Shown: positions 15,537 to 23,033 of the stretch, piece by piece
How positions within the stretch are numbered: the first letter of the stretch is position 1
Layout of the letters: each line of letters starts with the position of its first letter
DNA from: UBA2336 sp964538575
Lineage (GTDB): Bacteria; Bacteroidota; Bacteroidia; Cytophagales; Cyclobacteriaceae
Length of the DNA: 37,961 nt
Direction: 5' to 3'
NCBI GenBank assembly: GCA_964538575.1
Contig: CAZIGG010000019.1
Span: forward strand, 1 to 37,961
Made by a program: the position numbers and the translations under genes
Notes under the pieces: generated by a model
Database searches by the model: none
The model's input: only the letters and a program-made list of their open reading frames with translations
Told to the model about the DNA's origin: nothing

Positions 15537-17847
15537 GTTTAAAGAATGTTTTTAGCTTCGAAGCTGTGCTGGGTTCTGCTTCGTAGTATCCTGATCCATA
15601 ATATCCTTCATGAAGGGGCGGCAAGGCATTGAGTACGGAAGTCACGTTCGTAAACTTGTTGAGCTTCAGCACCCGTTGCAGGTTCTTCAGAAAATCTTTC
15701 TTGGAATAATTGGCCCTGAAAACATAAATGGAAATATCGGCCCGTTTCATGGCCATGATTCCATCCGTGACTAAGCCAACCGGTGGAGTGTCCAGAAGAA
15801 CGAAATCGTACTGTGTTTTCAACCCTTCAAGCATATGGGTGAACTCGCCATTCAACAGCAGTTCCGATGGATTTGGCGGCTGCGGGCCTGACGGAATGAA
15901 GTCAAGATTTTCAATGGCTGTTTTTACGATACACTCCTGCCAGGAGTGCTTGCGGATCAAAATTGTGCTGACACCCTTCGAAGGATCAATGGAGCTTGAG
16001 ATTGTATTGGTTTTGGGCTTCCGCATATCCAGGTCAAGCAGCACTACTTTCTTTTTTGACAGCGCCATGATTCCGCCCAGGTTCAATGCAATGAAAGACT
16101 TTCCCTCCCCGGATACAGTAGAGGAGACTGCAATAACTTTTTTAGTTTCGTCAACACTGAAGAAATCCAGGTTAGTGCGGAGCGTTCGCATGGCTTCGCT
16201 AACCATCGATTTCGGGTTATCCAAAATATGGATACCCGCGCCATGGTGCCTGCGGAGTTTCGGTACAATACCCAGCAACGGAACACCGGTTATCCGCTCA
16301 ACTTCATCCGGGTTATTGATCTTATTGTTTACGAGATACAAAATTCCAATCAGGAAGATATTCAATACAAGTCCCGCTACGAATCCAATCCCGTAAATCA
16401 GCATTTTTTTAGGTTCGATGGGAACGGTAGGCAGCGTAGCCGTTGAAAGCAACTTAAAATCCGGGGTGCTGCCTGCCTGTGCTATCTCAAATTCCGATTT
16501 GTGCTTTATAAGTGTGAGGTAAATCTCCTCGTTCAGCTTATAGAACCGTTGCTTCTTATTGTACTGCGTGTTTTTATCCGGCATGTTAGCAAAGGCATTC
16601 TCCAGCTTATTCTTACTATTGTTGAGTTCCTGCAGGCGTTGCAGCCACTCAGCCTTCAGGCTTGTTAATTCCTTAAAGAGCGCATCCTTGATGGTTTGGA
16701 TCTCTTTTCCTTTCTGCCGGTAAGCAAACGTGCTTTCGTTGTAGGAGAGCTTCATGCGGTCCATCTCAACGATGAGGGGCTGCAGCTTTTCGAGATTTTT
16801 ATTGATTGCTTCCGGCAGCGCTCTGCGCTGAAGGTTGTTCAGGTAAAAATCACCCAGCGCTACATTGTCCAGCAGTTGATTGATTTCTCCGATTCTTTTC
16901 GATAGCTCAAAGCGCTGGGAGTCAATCCGGTTTATCTGGCGGATTGTTTTTTTAAGATCTTCGTTCAGATCGCTGGTTTTGTTTTTGAGGGTGAAGTTTT
17001 CAAAGTAATCTTCGTATCCGCCCATCTCTGCTTCGATCTGGCTAAGCTCCCTGTTCAGCCAGTCGATTTTCTGCTTATTGGCCAGGTTCTTTTGTTCGTT
17101 GCTGTATTGAAGGTATAAGGAGTCGATGCCGTTAACAAGATCCCGCGCCTTCACCGGATTTTTATCCACAAATGAAACCTTAATAGTTTTTGCACTGAAA
17201 TTGATAGGCTCAACCGTAAGGTTCGTGACCAGGTAGTCAAGTAAAACATCCCGGCTGTTGTAAATAAAGGAGTAATGAATGCTGCTTTGAAATTCGGCCC
17301 CGGGTCTTTTGTAGACGATCAGCTCTGAATCGTTCACGGTTAACGGTTGGTTAAACGAACCATGTATGATGGTGCCGTTTTCACCGATGCGCAATTCAAC
17401 TTCCGAAGAATTTTTCTGTTCAACGGAGAAAGAGACGTTATGCAGTGCAGGACTTAGCTTAATAAACTTCACGATAAAGGGCGCTGTCCTGTAAAGTTCT
17501 TCGTTTAGGAAATTACCCACGCTGAAATAGCTGATGTGAAGGTCAAGCGAATCAATAACGGTGTTCAGAAACAATTTAGACTGAATCGTTTCAATTTCTC
17601 CGGAAATAAGATCAAGGTTTTTATCGGGAACAATTTCGCGAATGCCAAGCTCGGAAGCGTCCTGCTTTACATCAAGTTTAATTTCGGATACGGATTCATA
17701 CACATCTTTGGTGTACCGCACGTAAAGAATTGAAATCGCATTGGTGATGGCGAAAATCAGGAAGATCCAGAGAATATTGCTCCTGACGATGGTTCTTAAC
17801 TTACCAAAGTCGATATTTTCAGGTGTATTATTCTTTAACTCTTCCAA
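15529..17847 (-). CDS. Wzc-type polysaccharide co-polymerase and tyrosine autokinase
   Basis: This 772-residue inner-membrane protein has an N-terminal membrane segment (NILWIFLIFAITNAISILYV, 24-43), a Wzz-type periplasmic region with long coiled coils (about 50-480), a second membrane segment (MLIYGIGFVAGLVLNIFLIG), and a cytoplasmic kinase domain. The kinase has Walker A (SGEGKS) near residue 575, Walker A' (VVLLDLDMRKP) and Walker B (FVLLDTPP). The tail HEGYYGSGYYEAEP is the tyrosine cluster that such kinases autophosphorylate. It is placed between the export protein and the phosphatase, the usual wza-wzc-phosphatase order, with an 11-base gap upstream. Confidence 0.96.
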   Translation of the reverse strand: MEELKNNTPENIDFGKLRTIVRSNILWIFLIFAITNAISILYVRYTKDVYESVSEIKLDVKQDASELGIREIVPDKNLDLISGEIETIQSKLFLNTVIDSLDLHISYFSVGNFLNEELYRTAPFIVKFIKLSPALHNVSFSVEQKNSSEVELRIGENGTIIHGSFNQPLTVNDSELIVYKRPGAEFQSSIHYSFIYNSRDVLLDYLVTNLTVEPINFSAKTIKVSFVDKNPVKARDLVNGIDSLYLQYSNEQKNLANKQKIDWLNRELSQIEAEMGGYEDYFENFTLKNKTSDLNEDLKKTIRQINRIDSQRFELSKRIGEINQLLDNVALGDFYLNNLQRRALPEAINKNLEKLQPLIVEMDRMKLSYNESTFAYRQKGKEIQTIKDALFKELTSLKAEWLQRLQELNNSKNKLENAFANMPDKNTQYNKKQRFYKLNEEIYLTLIKHKSEFEIAQAGSTPDFKLLSTATLPTVPIEPKKMLIYGIGFVAGLVLNIFLIGILYLVNNKINNPDEVERITGVPLLGIVPKLRRHHGAGIHILDNPKSMVSEAMRTLRTNLDFFSVDETKKVIAVSSTVSGEGKSFIALNLGGIMALSKKKVVLLDLDMRKPKTNTISSSIDPSKGVSTILIRKHSWQECIVKTAIENLDFIPSGPQPPNPSELLLNGEFTHMLEGLKTQYDFVLLDTPPVGLVTDGIMAMKRADISIYVFRANYSKKDFLKNLQRVLKLNKFTNVTSVLNALPPLHEGYYGSGYYEAEPSTASKLKTFFKRA

Positions 17848-17858
17848 CGATAGAATTG

Positions 17859-18614
17859 TTATAATCCGATAAGCACAATTACCAGTGTGCTAATGCTTAT
17901 TCCCAGGCTTAATAACGGGCCGTAGTCCCGAACAGCTTCGCTCACCGGTCTTCTCACCGGTTCAACATATACGATGTCACCGTGCTGCATAATCATATTG
18001 CCTTTGCGGTAACCGTCAATCGTACTGAGATCAACCAGGTAAAACTCTTCACCCCTCAGTACCCGGATGTTATGCGCTTTCCCTAAGTTGTCAATTCCTT
18101 TGCCCAGCGCCAGTACTTCCACGAGGGTTACATTTTCATTCACTAACGGCAGCACTGCGCCTCCCGGAGCGCCTAATAAAATCACCCGCTTGTTGGTGTA
18201 TTGCAGGGTTACAAAAGGGTCGGTGTAAAACCTGGTATATTCTTTTTGGATTAATTCTTCCGCCTGCCGGATAGTAAGTCCCTGCACCGTAAGCTCACCC
18301 AGCATAGGGAATTTAGCAACTCCGTTCACATCCACCAGGTAACTTGGATCAGGTTTTAAAACCCCGTTTTGAACCGGCATCTGCTTCAATAATTCAAGAT
18401 CCGGATCAATTATGCGTTCACCTTTATTTGTGTATACTGCGAGTTTCAGGTAATCATTCGCCTGGATAATATAATTGCGCTGTACTTCTTCAGCCTGCTG
18501 TTTGATTACAGCCCCCTCAGGCACCTTGAACATGATGTTCTGCTTGTACCCGCAAGAAGCAGCGATCATGCTGATAAAAAGCAAAGCAAGTATTGTACGG
18601 CAGTGAACTTTCAA
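17859..18614 (-). CDS. Wza-type polysaccharide export lipoprotein
   Basis: A 251-residue outer-membrane export protein. The signal peptide ends in a lipobox (LFISMIAASC, Cys21). The Poly_export domain starts at about residue 50 (YIIQANDYLKLAVYTN) and an SLBB-type segment at about 155-205 (KRVILLGAPGGAVLPL ... LVEVLALGKGIDNLGKAHNIRVLR). A C-terminal hydrophobic stretch (LLSLGISISTLVIVLIGL) is common in Bacteroidota versions. It forms the outer-membrane channel that works with the Wzc-like protein. It is 10 bases after rfbC and 11 bases before the kinase gene. Confidence 0.95.
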   Translation of the reverse strand: MKVHCRTILALLFISMIAASCGYKQNIMFKVPEGAVIKQQAEEVQRNYIIQANDYLKLAVYTNKGERIIDPDLELLKQMPVQNGVLKPDPSYLVDVNGVAKFPMLGELTVQGLTIRQAEELIQKEYTRFYTDPFVTLQYTNKRVILLGAPGGAVLPLVNENVTLVEVLALGKGIDNLGKAHNIRVLRGEEFYLVDLSTIDGYRKGNMIMQHGDIVYVEPVRRPVSEAVRDYGPLLSLGISISTLVIVLIGL

Positions 18615-18624
18615 AACAATGCAA

Positions 18625-19179
18625 TTAGACTTGTGAAATTAAGGATTTTCTTAACAACTCATTGAGGGTTGGCAGCTTCTGGTCTTTTTCAGAAAGGATT
18701 GGATTATCAAAGGGCCATTGAATGTTAAGGTCAGGATCATTCCAGAGAATACCGCTTTCCGCATCGGGAGTATAGGCGCCTGAGCTTTTGTACAAAAACA
18801 ACGAATCTTCAAGCGCTGCAAATCCATGCGCAAACCCATCGGGAACCATCAGGAGATTGTGACGATCTGAATCCAGTTCGCAGCAATAAGATTCTCCGAA
18901 TGTTGCCGAGCCCTTTCGAAGATCCACCACTACATCCATCACTTTACCTTGCAATACCGAAACCAGCTTTGCCTGCTGCCAGGGTTCGCGTTGAAAATGC
19001 AAACCGCGAACTACGCCTTTTTGCGAGAATGACATGTTCTCCTGGGTGAACTTATAGTTAATACCCTGTTCGCGAAATGGAGTTTCCTTGTAAAATTCAA
19101 GAAACCAGCCCCGGTTGTCATGATAAACCTGTGGGATGATCTCGAGTAATCCCGCAATTCTGGTCTGAATAATCTGCAT
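18625..19179 (-). CDS. rfbC: dTDP-4-dehydrorhamnose 3,5-epimerase
   Basis: A 184-residue cupin-fold epimerase (RmlC) that makes dTDP-4-dehydro-L-rhamnose from the 6-deoxy-4-keto-glucose precursor. Visible family motifs: IPQVYHDNRGWFLEFYKE, FTQENMSFSQKGVVRGLHFQ with the catalytic His, VMDVVVDLRKGSATFGE, and VPDGFAHGFAAL. The other rhamnose genes (rfbA, rfbB, rfbD) are not in the window. The gene sits 9 bases after a glycosyltransferase in the exopolysaccharide block, which suggests a rhamnose or related 6-deoxy sugar in the polymer. Confidence 0.95.
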   Translation of the reverse strand: MQIIQTRIAGLLEIIPQVYHDNRGWFLEFYKETPFREQGINYKFTQENMSFSQKGVVRGLHFQREPWQQAKLVSVLQGKVMDVVVDLRKGSATFGESYCCELDSDRHNLLMVPDGFAHGFAALEDSLFLYKSSGAYTPDAESGILWNDPDLNIQWPFDNPILSEKDQKLPTLNELLRKSLISQV

Positions 19180-19188
19180 GAATAATCC

Positions 19189-20298
19189 TTACGAAGATTT
19201 TAGTGCTGTGAGGGTGTGAAGATACTTATCAATAACGATTGATTCGTCATATTCGGCCTCCATTTTCCTGCGGCCGTTAAGTCCCATATTTTTCAGGGTC
19301 TCGTTATCATAATTGGCCATGCTGCGCATCTTGTCAGCCAGGTCAGCGGAGTCTTTCAGGTTACAAAGAAGGCCGTTGAAGTTGTCTTCTACCACCTGGT
19401 TGCAGCCCGGAACATTGGTAGCCACAATAGGTTTTGACGAACTTGCAGCCTCCAGGAGCGTACGCGGTGTTCCTTCCCGGTAGGAAGGCAGCACGACACA
19501 GTCTGCAAGCTCAATGAAATGCCTTACATCTTTTGTAGTCCCCAGGTATTCGATGATGCCTGAATTGATCCATTCCTGTATAACCTCGCGCTTAATGCCG
19601 CGCCTGTGTTCCTGATCAATGGCGCCCAGCACCTGAAAGCGTGCATCCAGCCCTTCAGCCTTAAGTTTTTTAACGGCATCGATGTATTCAAGAATCCCCT
19701 TATCGGTTATCAGCCTTGAAATGAGCAGGAAGGTAAACTTCTGATTACGCTGAAATGAAACCGGCCTGAACTTGCCAAGGTCAATGCCTGAACCCGGTAA
19801 AAGATCAACCGTATGCGTTGGCACAAGTTTTTTATCCAGAAACAGCTTCAGGTCATCGGGATTCTGAAAGAATACTTTTTTGGGGAACTTAAAGCTTATC
19901 CGGTACAGGAACATGGCTACGGAGGAGAGTAAATCATTTTTCAGAAATACAGTACCTAATCCGCACACATTATTAACAACCGGGATTTTTAAGAAAGATG
20001 CAGCCAGTGAGCCGTAAACATTTGGTTTGATGGTATAGTGGAGGATAACCTCGGGCTTCATCTTTTTATAGATGGAATAAAGCTCAACAATAAGCGCCAG
20101 ATCTTTTACCGGATTAGCGCCCCGGCTATCCATTTTTACCGTGTGATGAATACAGCCTGCCTCGGTTAAGAAGTGTGTATAGTCATCATTTGGCGCAACG
20201 GTGTGGATTTCATGCCCTTCAGCCTGCAGCGAGCGGACAAGATTCATCCTGAAATTGTAAATATTCCAGGAAGTGTTGAGCACAATGGCGACTTTCAT
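19189..20298 (-). CDS. Glycosyltransferase family 4 (GT-B fold)
   Basis: A 369-residue GT-B enzyme. The N-terminal acceptor half opens with VAIVLNTSWNIYNFRMNLVRSL, and the C-terminal donor-binding half carries LISRLITDKGILEYIDAV and the E-x7-E type motif in SYREGTPRTLLEAASSSKPIVATNVPGCNQVVED. The sequence is like GT4 enzymes that add hexosamine units to undecaprenyl-linked sugars (PglA-like), but donor and acceptor are not certain. It is the first gene of the minus-strand exopolysaccharide block and divergent from hflX; TACTTTTG at 20378-20371 is a perfect -7 element match about 75 bases upstream, without a good TTG. Confidence 0.9.
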   Translation of the reverse strand: MKVAIVLNTSWNIYNFRMNLVRSLQAEGHEIHTVAPNDDYTHFLTEAGCIHHTVKMDSRGANPVKDLALIVELYSIYKKMKPEVILHYTIKPNVYGSLAASFLKIPVVNNVCGLGTVFLKNDLLSSVAMFLYRISFKFPKKVFFQNPDDLKLFLDKKLVPTHTVDLLPGSGIDLGKFRPVSFQRNQKFTFLLISRLITDKGILEYIDAVKKLKAEGLDARFQVLGAIDQEHRRGIKREVIQEWINSGIIEYLGTTKDVRHFIELADCVVLPSYREGTPRTLLEAASSSKPIVATNVPGCNQVVEDNFNGLLCNLKDSADLADKMRSMANYDNETLKNMGLNGRRKMEAEYDESIVIDKYLHTLTALKSS

Positions 20299-20442
20299 GA
20301 GTTTATGGCTAAAACCTTCTGACTGTTTAAAAGTGGGAGTTTTTTAACAGTTGATGTAAGATTCAATCAACAAAAGTAAAAAAAAGTAACCGCCCTGTGA
20401 AACGGGTAAAATTTAAGCATTAAAATTGCGACCCTTTTAGAA

Positions 20443-21657
20443 ATGAAACAGCAGGATACAGCAATTTTAGTAGCCGTAGGCGCCAGCCGGGAAGACGATC
20501 TTATCAACGAACACCTTGATGAATTGGCCTTTTTAGCCGAAACCGCAGGTATTCAAACCGTCAAACGCATGGTGCAGCACCTTCCAAGCCCGGATCCCCG
20601 GACATTTATTGGAAAGGGGAAGCTTTCCGAGCTGAAAGAGTACGTTAATGCCCGGCAGGTTAAGCGTGTAATTTTTGATGACGATCTGTCCCCTTCTCAA
20701 CTCCGCAACCTCGAACGGGAACTGAATCCGAAAGGAGAGGAGCCAACCGTGAAAGTATACGACCGCAGCTTACTGATCCTCGACATCTTCTTATATAGAG
20801 CGCAGACTGCCCAGGCCCGAACCCAGGTTGAGCTGGCGCGGAATCAATATTTATTGCCACGCCTGACCAGGCTCTGGACCCACCTTGAACGGCAGCGGGG
20901 CGGAACCGGAACCCGGGGTGGAGCCGGAGAGCGCGAGATAGAAACGGACAGGCGAAACATCCGTACCCAGATTAAGGTACTGGAAGACCGGCTTGAGAAG
21001 ATTGAGAAGCAGAAGGCAACCCAGCGCAAGTCAAGAGGCAATGTGGTAAGGGTGGCTTTGGTCGGGTATACCAACGTGGGCAAGTCAACCTTAATGAATT
21101 TATTGTCAGGATCGGGAGTGCTGGCGGAGAATAAGCTGTTCGCTACGGTAGACTCCACCGTTCGGAAGGTTGTCTTGGGAACAATACCTTTTCTCCTGTC
21201 GGATACGGTAGGGTTTATCCGTAAGCTGCCGCATCACCTTATTGAATCTTTCAAATCTACGCTGGATGAGGTTCGGGAAGCTGATATCCTGATCCATGTC
21301 GTAGACGCTGCTCATCCTTTCCATGACAACCAGATCCAGGTGGTGAGCAATACCCTGGCTGAGCTTGGAGCCGGGAACATCCCAACCATCCTTGTGCTGA
21401 ATAAGATTGACCAGCTAAAAGCTAAGCAAACCGAGGAAGAGCCAGTAAACCTGGAGGCGATGCAGGCGTATTACCGTCAGCATGGGTATGAACATGTAGT
21501 ATTCGTATCGGCTGTTACCGGGGAGAACATCGCGGAACTTAAGGCTGTAATGCTGGAGCAGATTAAGAAGCGCCACCTTCAGATCTATCCGAACTATATG
21601 AAGACCGGGTATGATTACATGCAGGATTATTCGGCACAGGCACCGGAGGAAGAATAG
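20443..21657 (+). CDS. hflX: GTPase HflX
   Basis: A 404-residue ribosome-associated GTPase. The N-terminal HflX domain contains DPRTFIGKGKLSEL, the linker has the glycine-rich GGTGTRGGAGEREIETDRR motif typical of the family, and the G domain shows G1 GYTNVGKS (208-215), G3 DTVG and G4 NKID. HflX binds the 50S subunit and rescues or splits stalled ribosomes, especially under stress. It is divergent from the exopolysaccharide block and precedes tRNA-Arg. Confidence 0.97.
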   Translation: MKQQDTAILVAVGASREDDLINEHLDELAFLAETAGIQTVKRMVQHLPSPDPRTFIGKGKLSELKEYVNARQVKRVIFDDDLSPSQLRNLERELNPKGEEPTVKVYDRSLLILDIFLYRAQTAQARTQVELARNQYLLPRLTRLWTHLERQRGGTGTRGGAGEREIETDRRNIRTQIKVLEDRLEKIEKQKATQRKSRGNVVRVALVGYTNVGKSTLMNLLSGSGVLAENKLFATVDSTVRKVVLGTIPFLLSDTVGFIRKLPHHLIESFKSTLDEVREADILIHVVDAAHPFHDNQIQVVSNTLAELGAGNIPTILVLNKIDQLKAKQTEEEPVNLEAMQAYYRQHGYEHVVFVSAVTGENIAELKAVMLEQIKKRHLQIYPNYMKTGYDYMQDYSAQAPEEE

Positions 21658-21695
21658 TTTTCATATTTTTGCAAGGCTTTAAGCTGATAAAAACC

Positions 21696-21724
21696 CTTAA
21701 TTCAGCGATTTAATTGAGTTTTTT
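21696..21724 (+). terminator. Terminator-like hairpin after hflX
   Basis: CTTAATT (21696-21702) pairs with AATTGAG (21712-21718), one G-T pair and a nine-base loop, followed by six T. The T run ends at the base before tRNA-Arg. TATTTTTG at 21664-21671 fits TAnnTTTG and could be the tRNA promoter, but then the hairpin would have to be passed, so one of the two calls is probably wrong. Confidence 0.5.
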
Positions 21725-21796
21725 GGTCTCGTAGTTCAACGGATAGAATAGAAGTTTCCTAAACTTTTGATCCCAGTTCGATTCTGGGCGAGACTA
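21725..21796 (+). tRNA. tRNA-Arg(CCU)
   Basis: A complete cloverleaf can be drawn: acceptor GGTCTCG with CGAGACT (one G-T), D arm GTTC/GAAT, anticodon stem GAAGT/ACTTT with loop TTCCTAA (anticodon CCT), and T arm CCCAG-TTCGATT-CTGGG. The discriminator base is A21796. CCA is not encoded. It reads AGG codons. The 3' half is duplicated directly downstream. Confidence 0.92.
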
Positions 21797-21813
21797 CTTT
21801 TGACAATAGAATA

Positions 21814-21845
21814 CCCGCCCGTACCGAACGGTACGTTCGGGCGGG
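21814..21845. repeat. GC-rich palindrome between the tRNA and its partial copy
   Basis: CCCGCCCG (21814-21821) pairs with CGGGCGGG (21838-21845). An alternative inner fold pairs CCGAACG (21824-21830) with CGTTCGG (21834-21840). It fills the spacer between the two tRNA copies and looks like a dispersed REP-type element. Confidence 0.7.
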
Positions 21846-21923
21846 GAAGTTTCCTAAACTTTTGATCCCAGTTCCCTGCCCGACTGAAGTCATTCAGGCG
21901 GGGATTCTGGGCGAGACTACTTT
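21846..21923 (+). pseudogene. Partial tRNA-Arg(CCU) copy interrupted by a palindrome
   Basis: Bases 21846-21874 repeat the tRNA from its anticodon stem to the T loop (29 of 29), and 21903-21923 repeat the rest with three flanking bases (21 of 21). Between them, in the T loop, 28 bases (21875-21902) are inserted; CCCGACTGAA and TTCAGGCGGG form a ten-base stem with one mismatch and a GTCA loop. It lacks the acceptor 5' strand and D arm and cannot be a working tRNA. Confidence 0.85.
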
Positions 21924-21950
21924 CTTTACCTTCTTCAAACATTCCAGTCT

Positions 21951-22014
21951 CACGTCATTCTGAAGGAGTGACTTGCAGAATTTTAATTAGCTCACAGCAT
22001 CACGACTGAAGAAT
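21951..22014. repeat. Degenerate CATTCTGAA...GAAGAATC type intergenic repeat
   Basis: The segment starts with CGTCATTCTGAAGGAGTGAC and ends with GACTGAAGAATC; ATTCTG (21957-21962) can pair with CAGAAT (21976-21981). This looks like a decayed copy of the short intergenic repeats with CGTCATTCTGA and GAAGAATC ends that occur in many Bacteroidota genomes. Similarity is recalled, not computed. Confidence 0.4.
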
Positions 22015-22444
22015 CCCCTGGAGCAAAGCGCAAAACAGTGAACAGTAGATAATGATCGCACTTCAAGTATCCGGGTTATCTGATTTTGTGCGGATAACAT
22101 GAGGATACTGATCCCGCGGAACCTGAAGCCCCTGCTTTGTCAATCCATTGATTGACTTATGACTATAATAATAGAGTAAGTGATACTTTATTGATCATCA
22201 GTGCCTGTTAACATCCATCATCAACGTCTTATCAAGGGCTTATCATCTTAAAAGTTATATCAAGCATCACTTGAAGTATGCACGTTTATAGTTTATCATG
22301 TTTATATGTGATTAATTAATGTAAGATGTTGATCATTTGATAATTCACGCTTCATAATTTGGATAAACACATTCTATACACGTACATTTATAGTATAGAC
22401 CACTCGTTCAACTGAAAGTTTATCTTAAAGCAGAAAGATTGTCT
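22015..22444. other. AT-rich intergenic region upstream of the SET/ATP-grasp cluster
   Basis: No gene of normal size is visible. The stretch after about 22150 is markedly AT-rich, with repeated TTTATAG, TTATCAT and TTGATCAT words. Two tiny overlapping frames (16 codons from 22052 and 18 codons from 22099) have no support. No convincing TTG-N19-TAnnTTTG pair was found. It probably holds the promoter and control region of the cluster, or a small RNA. Confidence 0.4.
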
Positions 22445-22498
22445 ATGAAAAATTACTTACGAGTTGTTATAAGTTCACTCAACCACTACAATCAATGA
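22445..22498 (+). CDS. Possible 17-residue leader peptide (uORF)
   Basis: ATG at 22445 opens a frame of 17 codons (MKNYLRVVISSLNHYNQ) whose TGA overlaps the ATG of the SET gene as ATGA, a common sign of translational coupling. The peptide is basic and has no known motif. It could be a leader peptide that sets translation of the cluster, or a chance frame in AT-rich DNA. Confidence 0.25.
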   Translation: MKNYLRVVISSLNHYNQ

Positions 22499-23031
22499 GC
22501 TTTCAAACAAGTAAGGGCAACGCTCCTGCCCGAAAAAAAGCAGAATCCAACCATTCTAACGTAATTACCGCTGTTGTTCCCACCGAAATTGCTGAAGTAC
22601 GCACCGACATCCTGGCTAATAACCGTTCGTTGTTCTCGCGTAAAGCTTTTGCAGCCGGTGAAATCATCTCAGAGTTTGGCTGGCGTGCCATGTATTCAGC
22701 GCCAAGCTACCTGACCGTTCAGTTAAGCGAGACTGAGCACGTTGAACTCTTCCCTGAATACCTCGAATGCATTAACCACAGTTGCGAGCCTAACTGCTTC
22801 TTCGATACCAGCAGCCTGCAACTGGTTGCGCTGAGGCCGATTAAGGTTGGCGATGAGCTTGGCTTCTTCTATCCTTCAGCAGAGTGGGATATGGATCAGT
22901 CTTTCGAATGTAACTGCGGAAGAAAAAACTGCATTGGCACAGTGAAGGGCGCTAAATATTTAACTGATGCACAACTAAGAAGGTATCGGTTTACTGACTT
23001 CATTCAACAAAAACTGGCTGCAGGAAGCTGA
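22495..23031 (+). CDS. Stand-alone SET-domain protein (putative protein-lysine methyltransferase)
   Basis: This 178-residue protein has a complete small SET domain: an N-terminal part around residues 35-62 (VRTDILANNRSLFSRKAFAAGEI), the cofactor and active-site motif NHSCEPN at 94-100, GDELGFFY at 119-126 with the catalytic-type Tyr126, and a post-SET zinc motif CNCGRKNC at 139-146. SET proteins transfer methyl from S-adenosylmethionine to lysine side chains. The first 20 residues are polar and basic (APARKKAES) and probably disordered. It is the first gene of a tight cluster, 2 bases before the ATP-grasp gene. It may be a housekeeping-like protein methylase, but the neighbours argue for a dedicated role. 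Confidence 0.88.
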   Translation: MSFQTSKGNAPARKKAESNHSNVITAVVPTEIAEVRTDILANNRSLFSRKAFAAGEIISEFGWRAMYSAPSYLTVQLSETEHVELFPEYLECINHSCEPNCFFDTSSLQLVALRPIKVGDELGFFYPSAEWDMDQSFECNCGRKNCIGTVKGAKYLTDAQLRRYRFTDFIQQKLAAGS

Positions 23032-23033
23032 TT

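Noticed and set aside
21814..21902. CRISPR array
   Set aside because: There are only two different palindromes and no regular repeat-spacer pattern or cas gene.
21725..21923. Tandem tRNA genes
   Set aside because: The second copy lacks the 5' half and is split in the T loop, so it is a remnant, not a second tRNA.
21736..21942. Minus-strand open frame of 68 codons over the tRNA region
   Set aside because: It runs antisense through tRNA-Arg, its partial copy and both palindromes; the repeated words in the peptide are only the duplicated tRNA sequence.
22052..22155. Two tiny overlapping frames as possible peptide precursors for the ATP-grasp enzymes
   Set aside because: They have 16 and 18 codons, no repeated core or leader motif of graspetide type, and no ribosome-binding signal.
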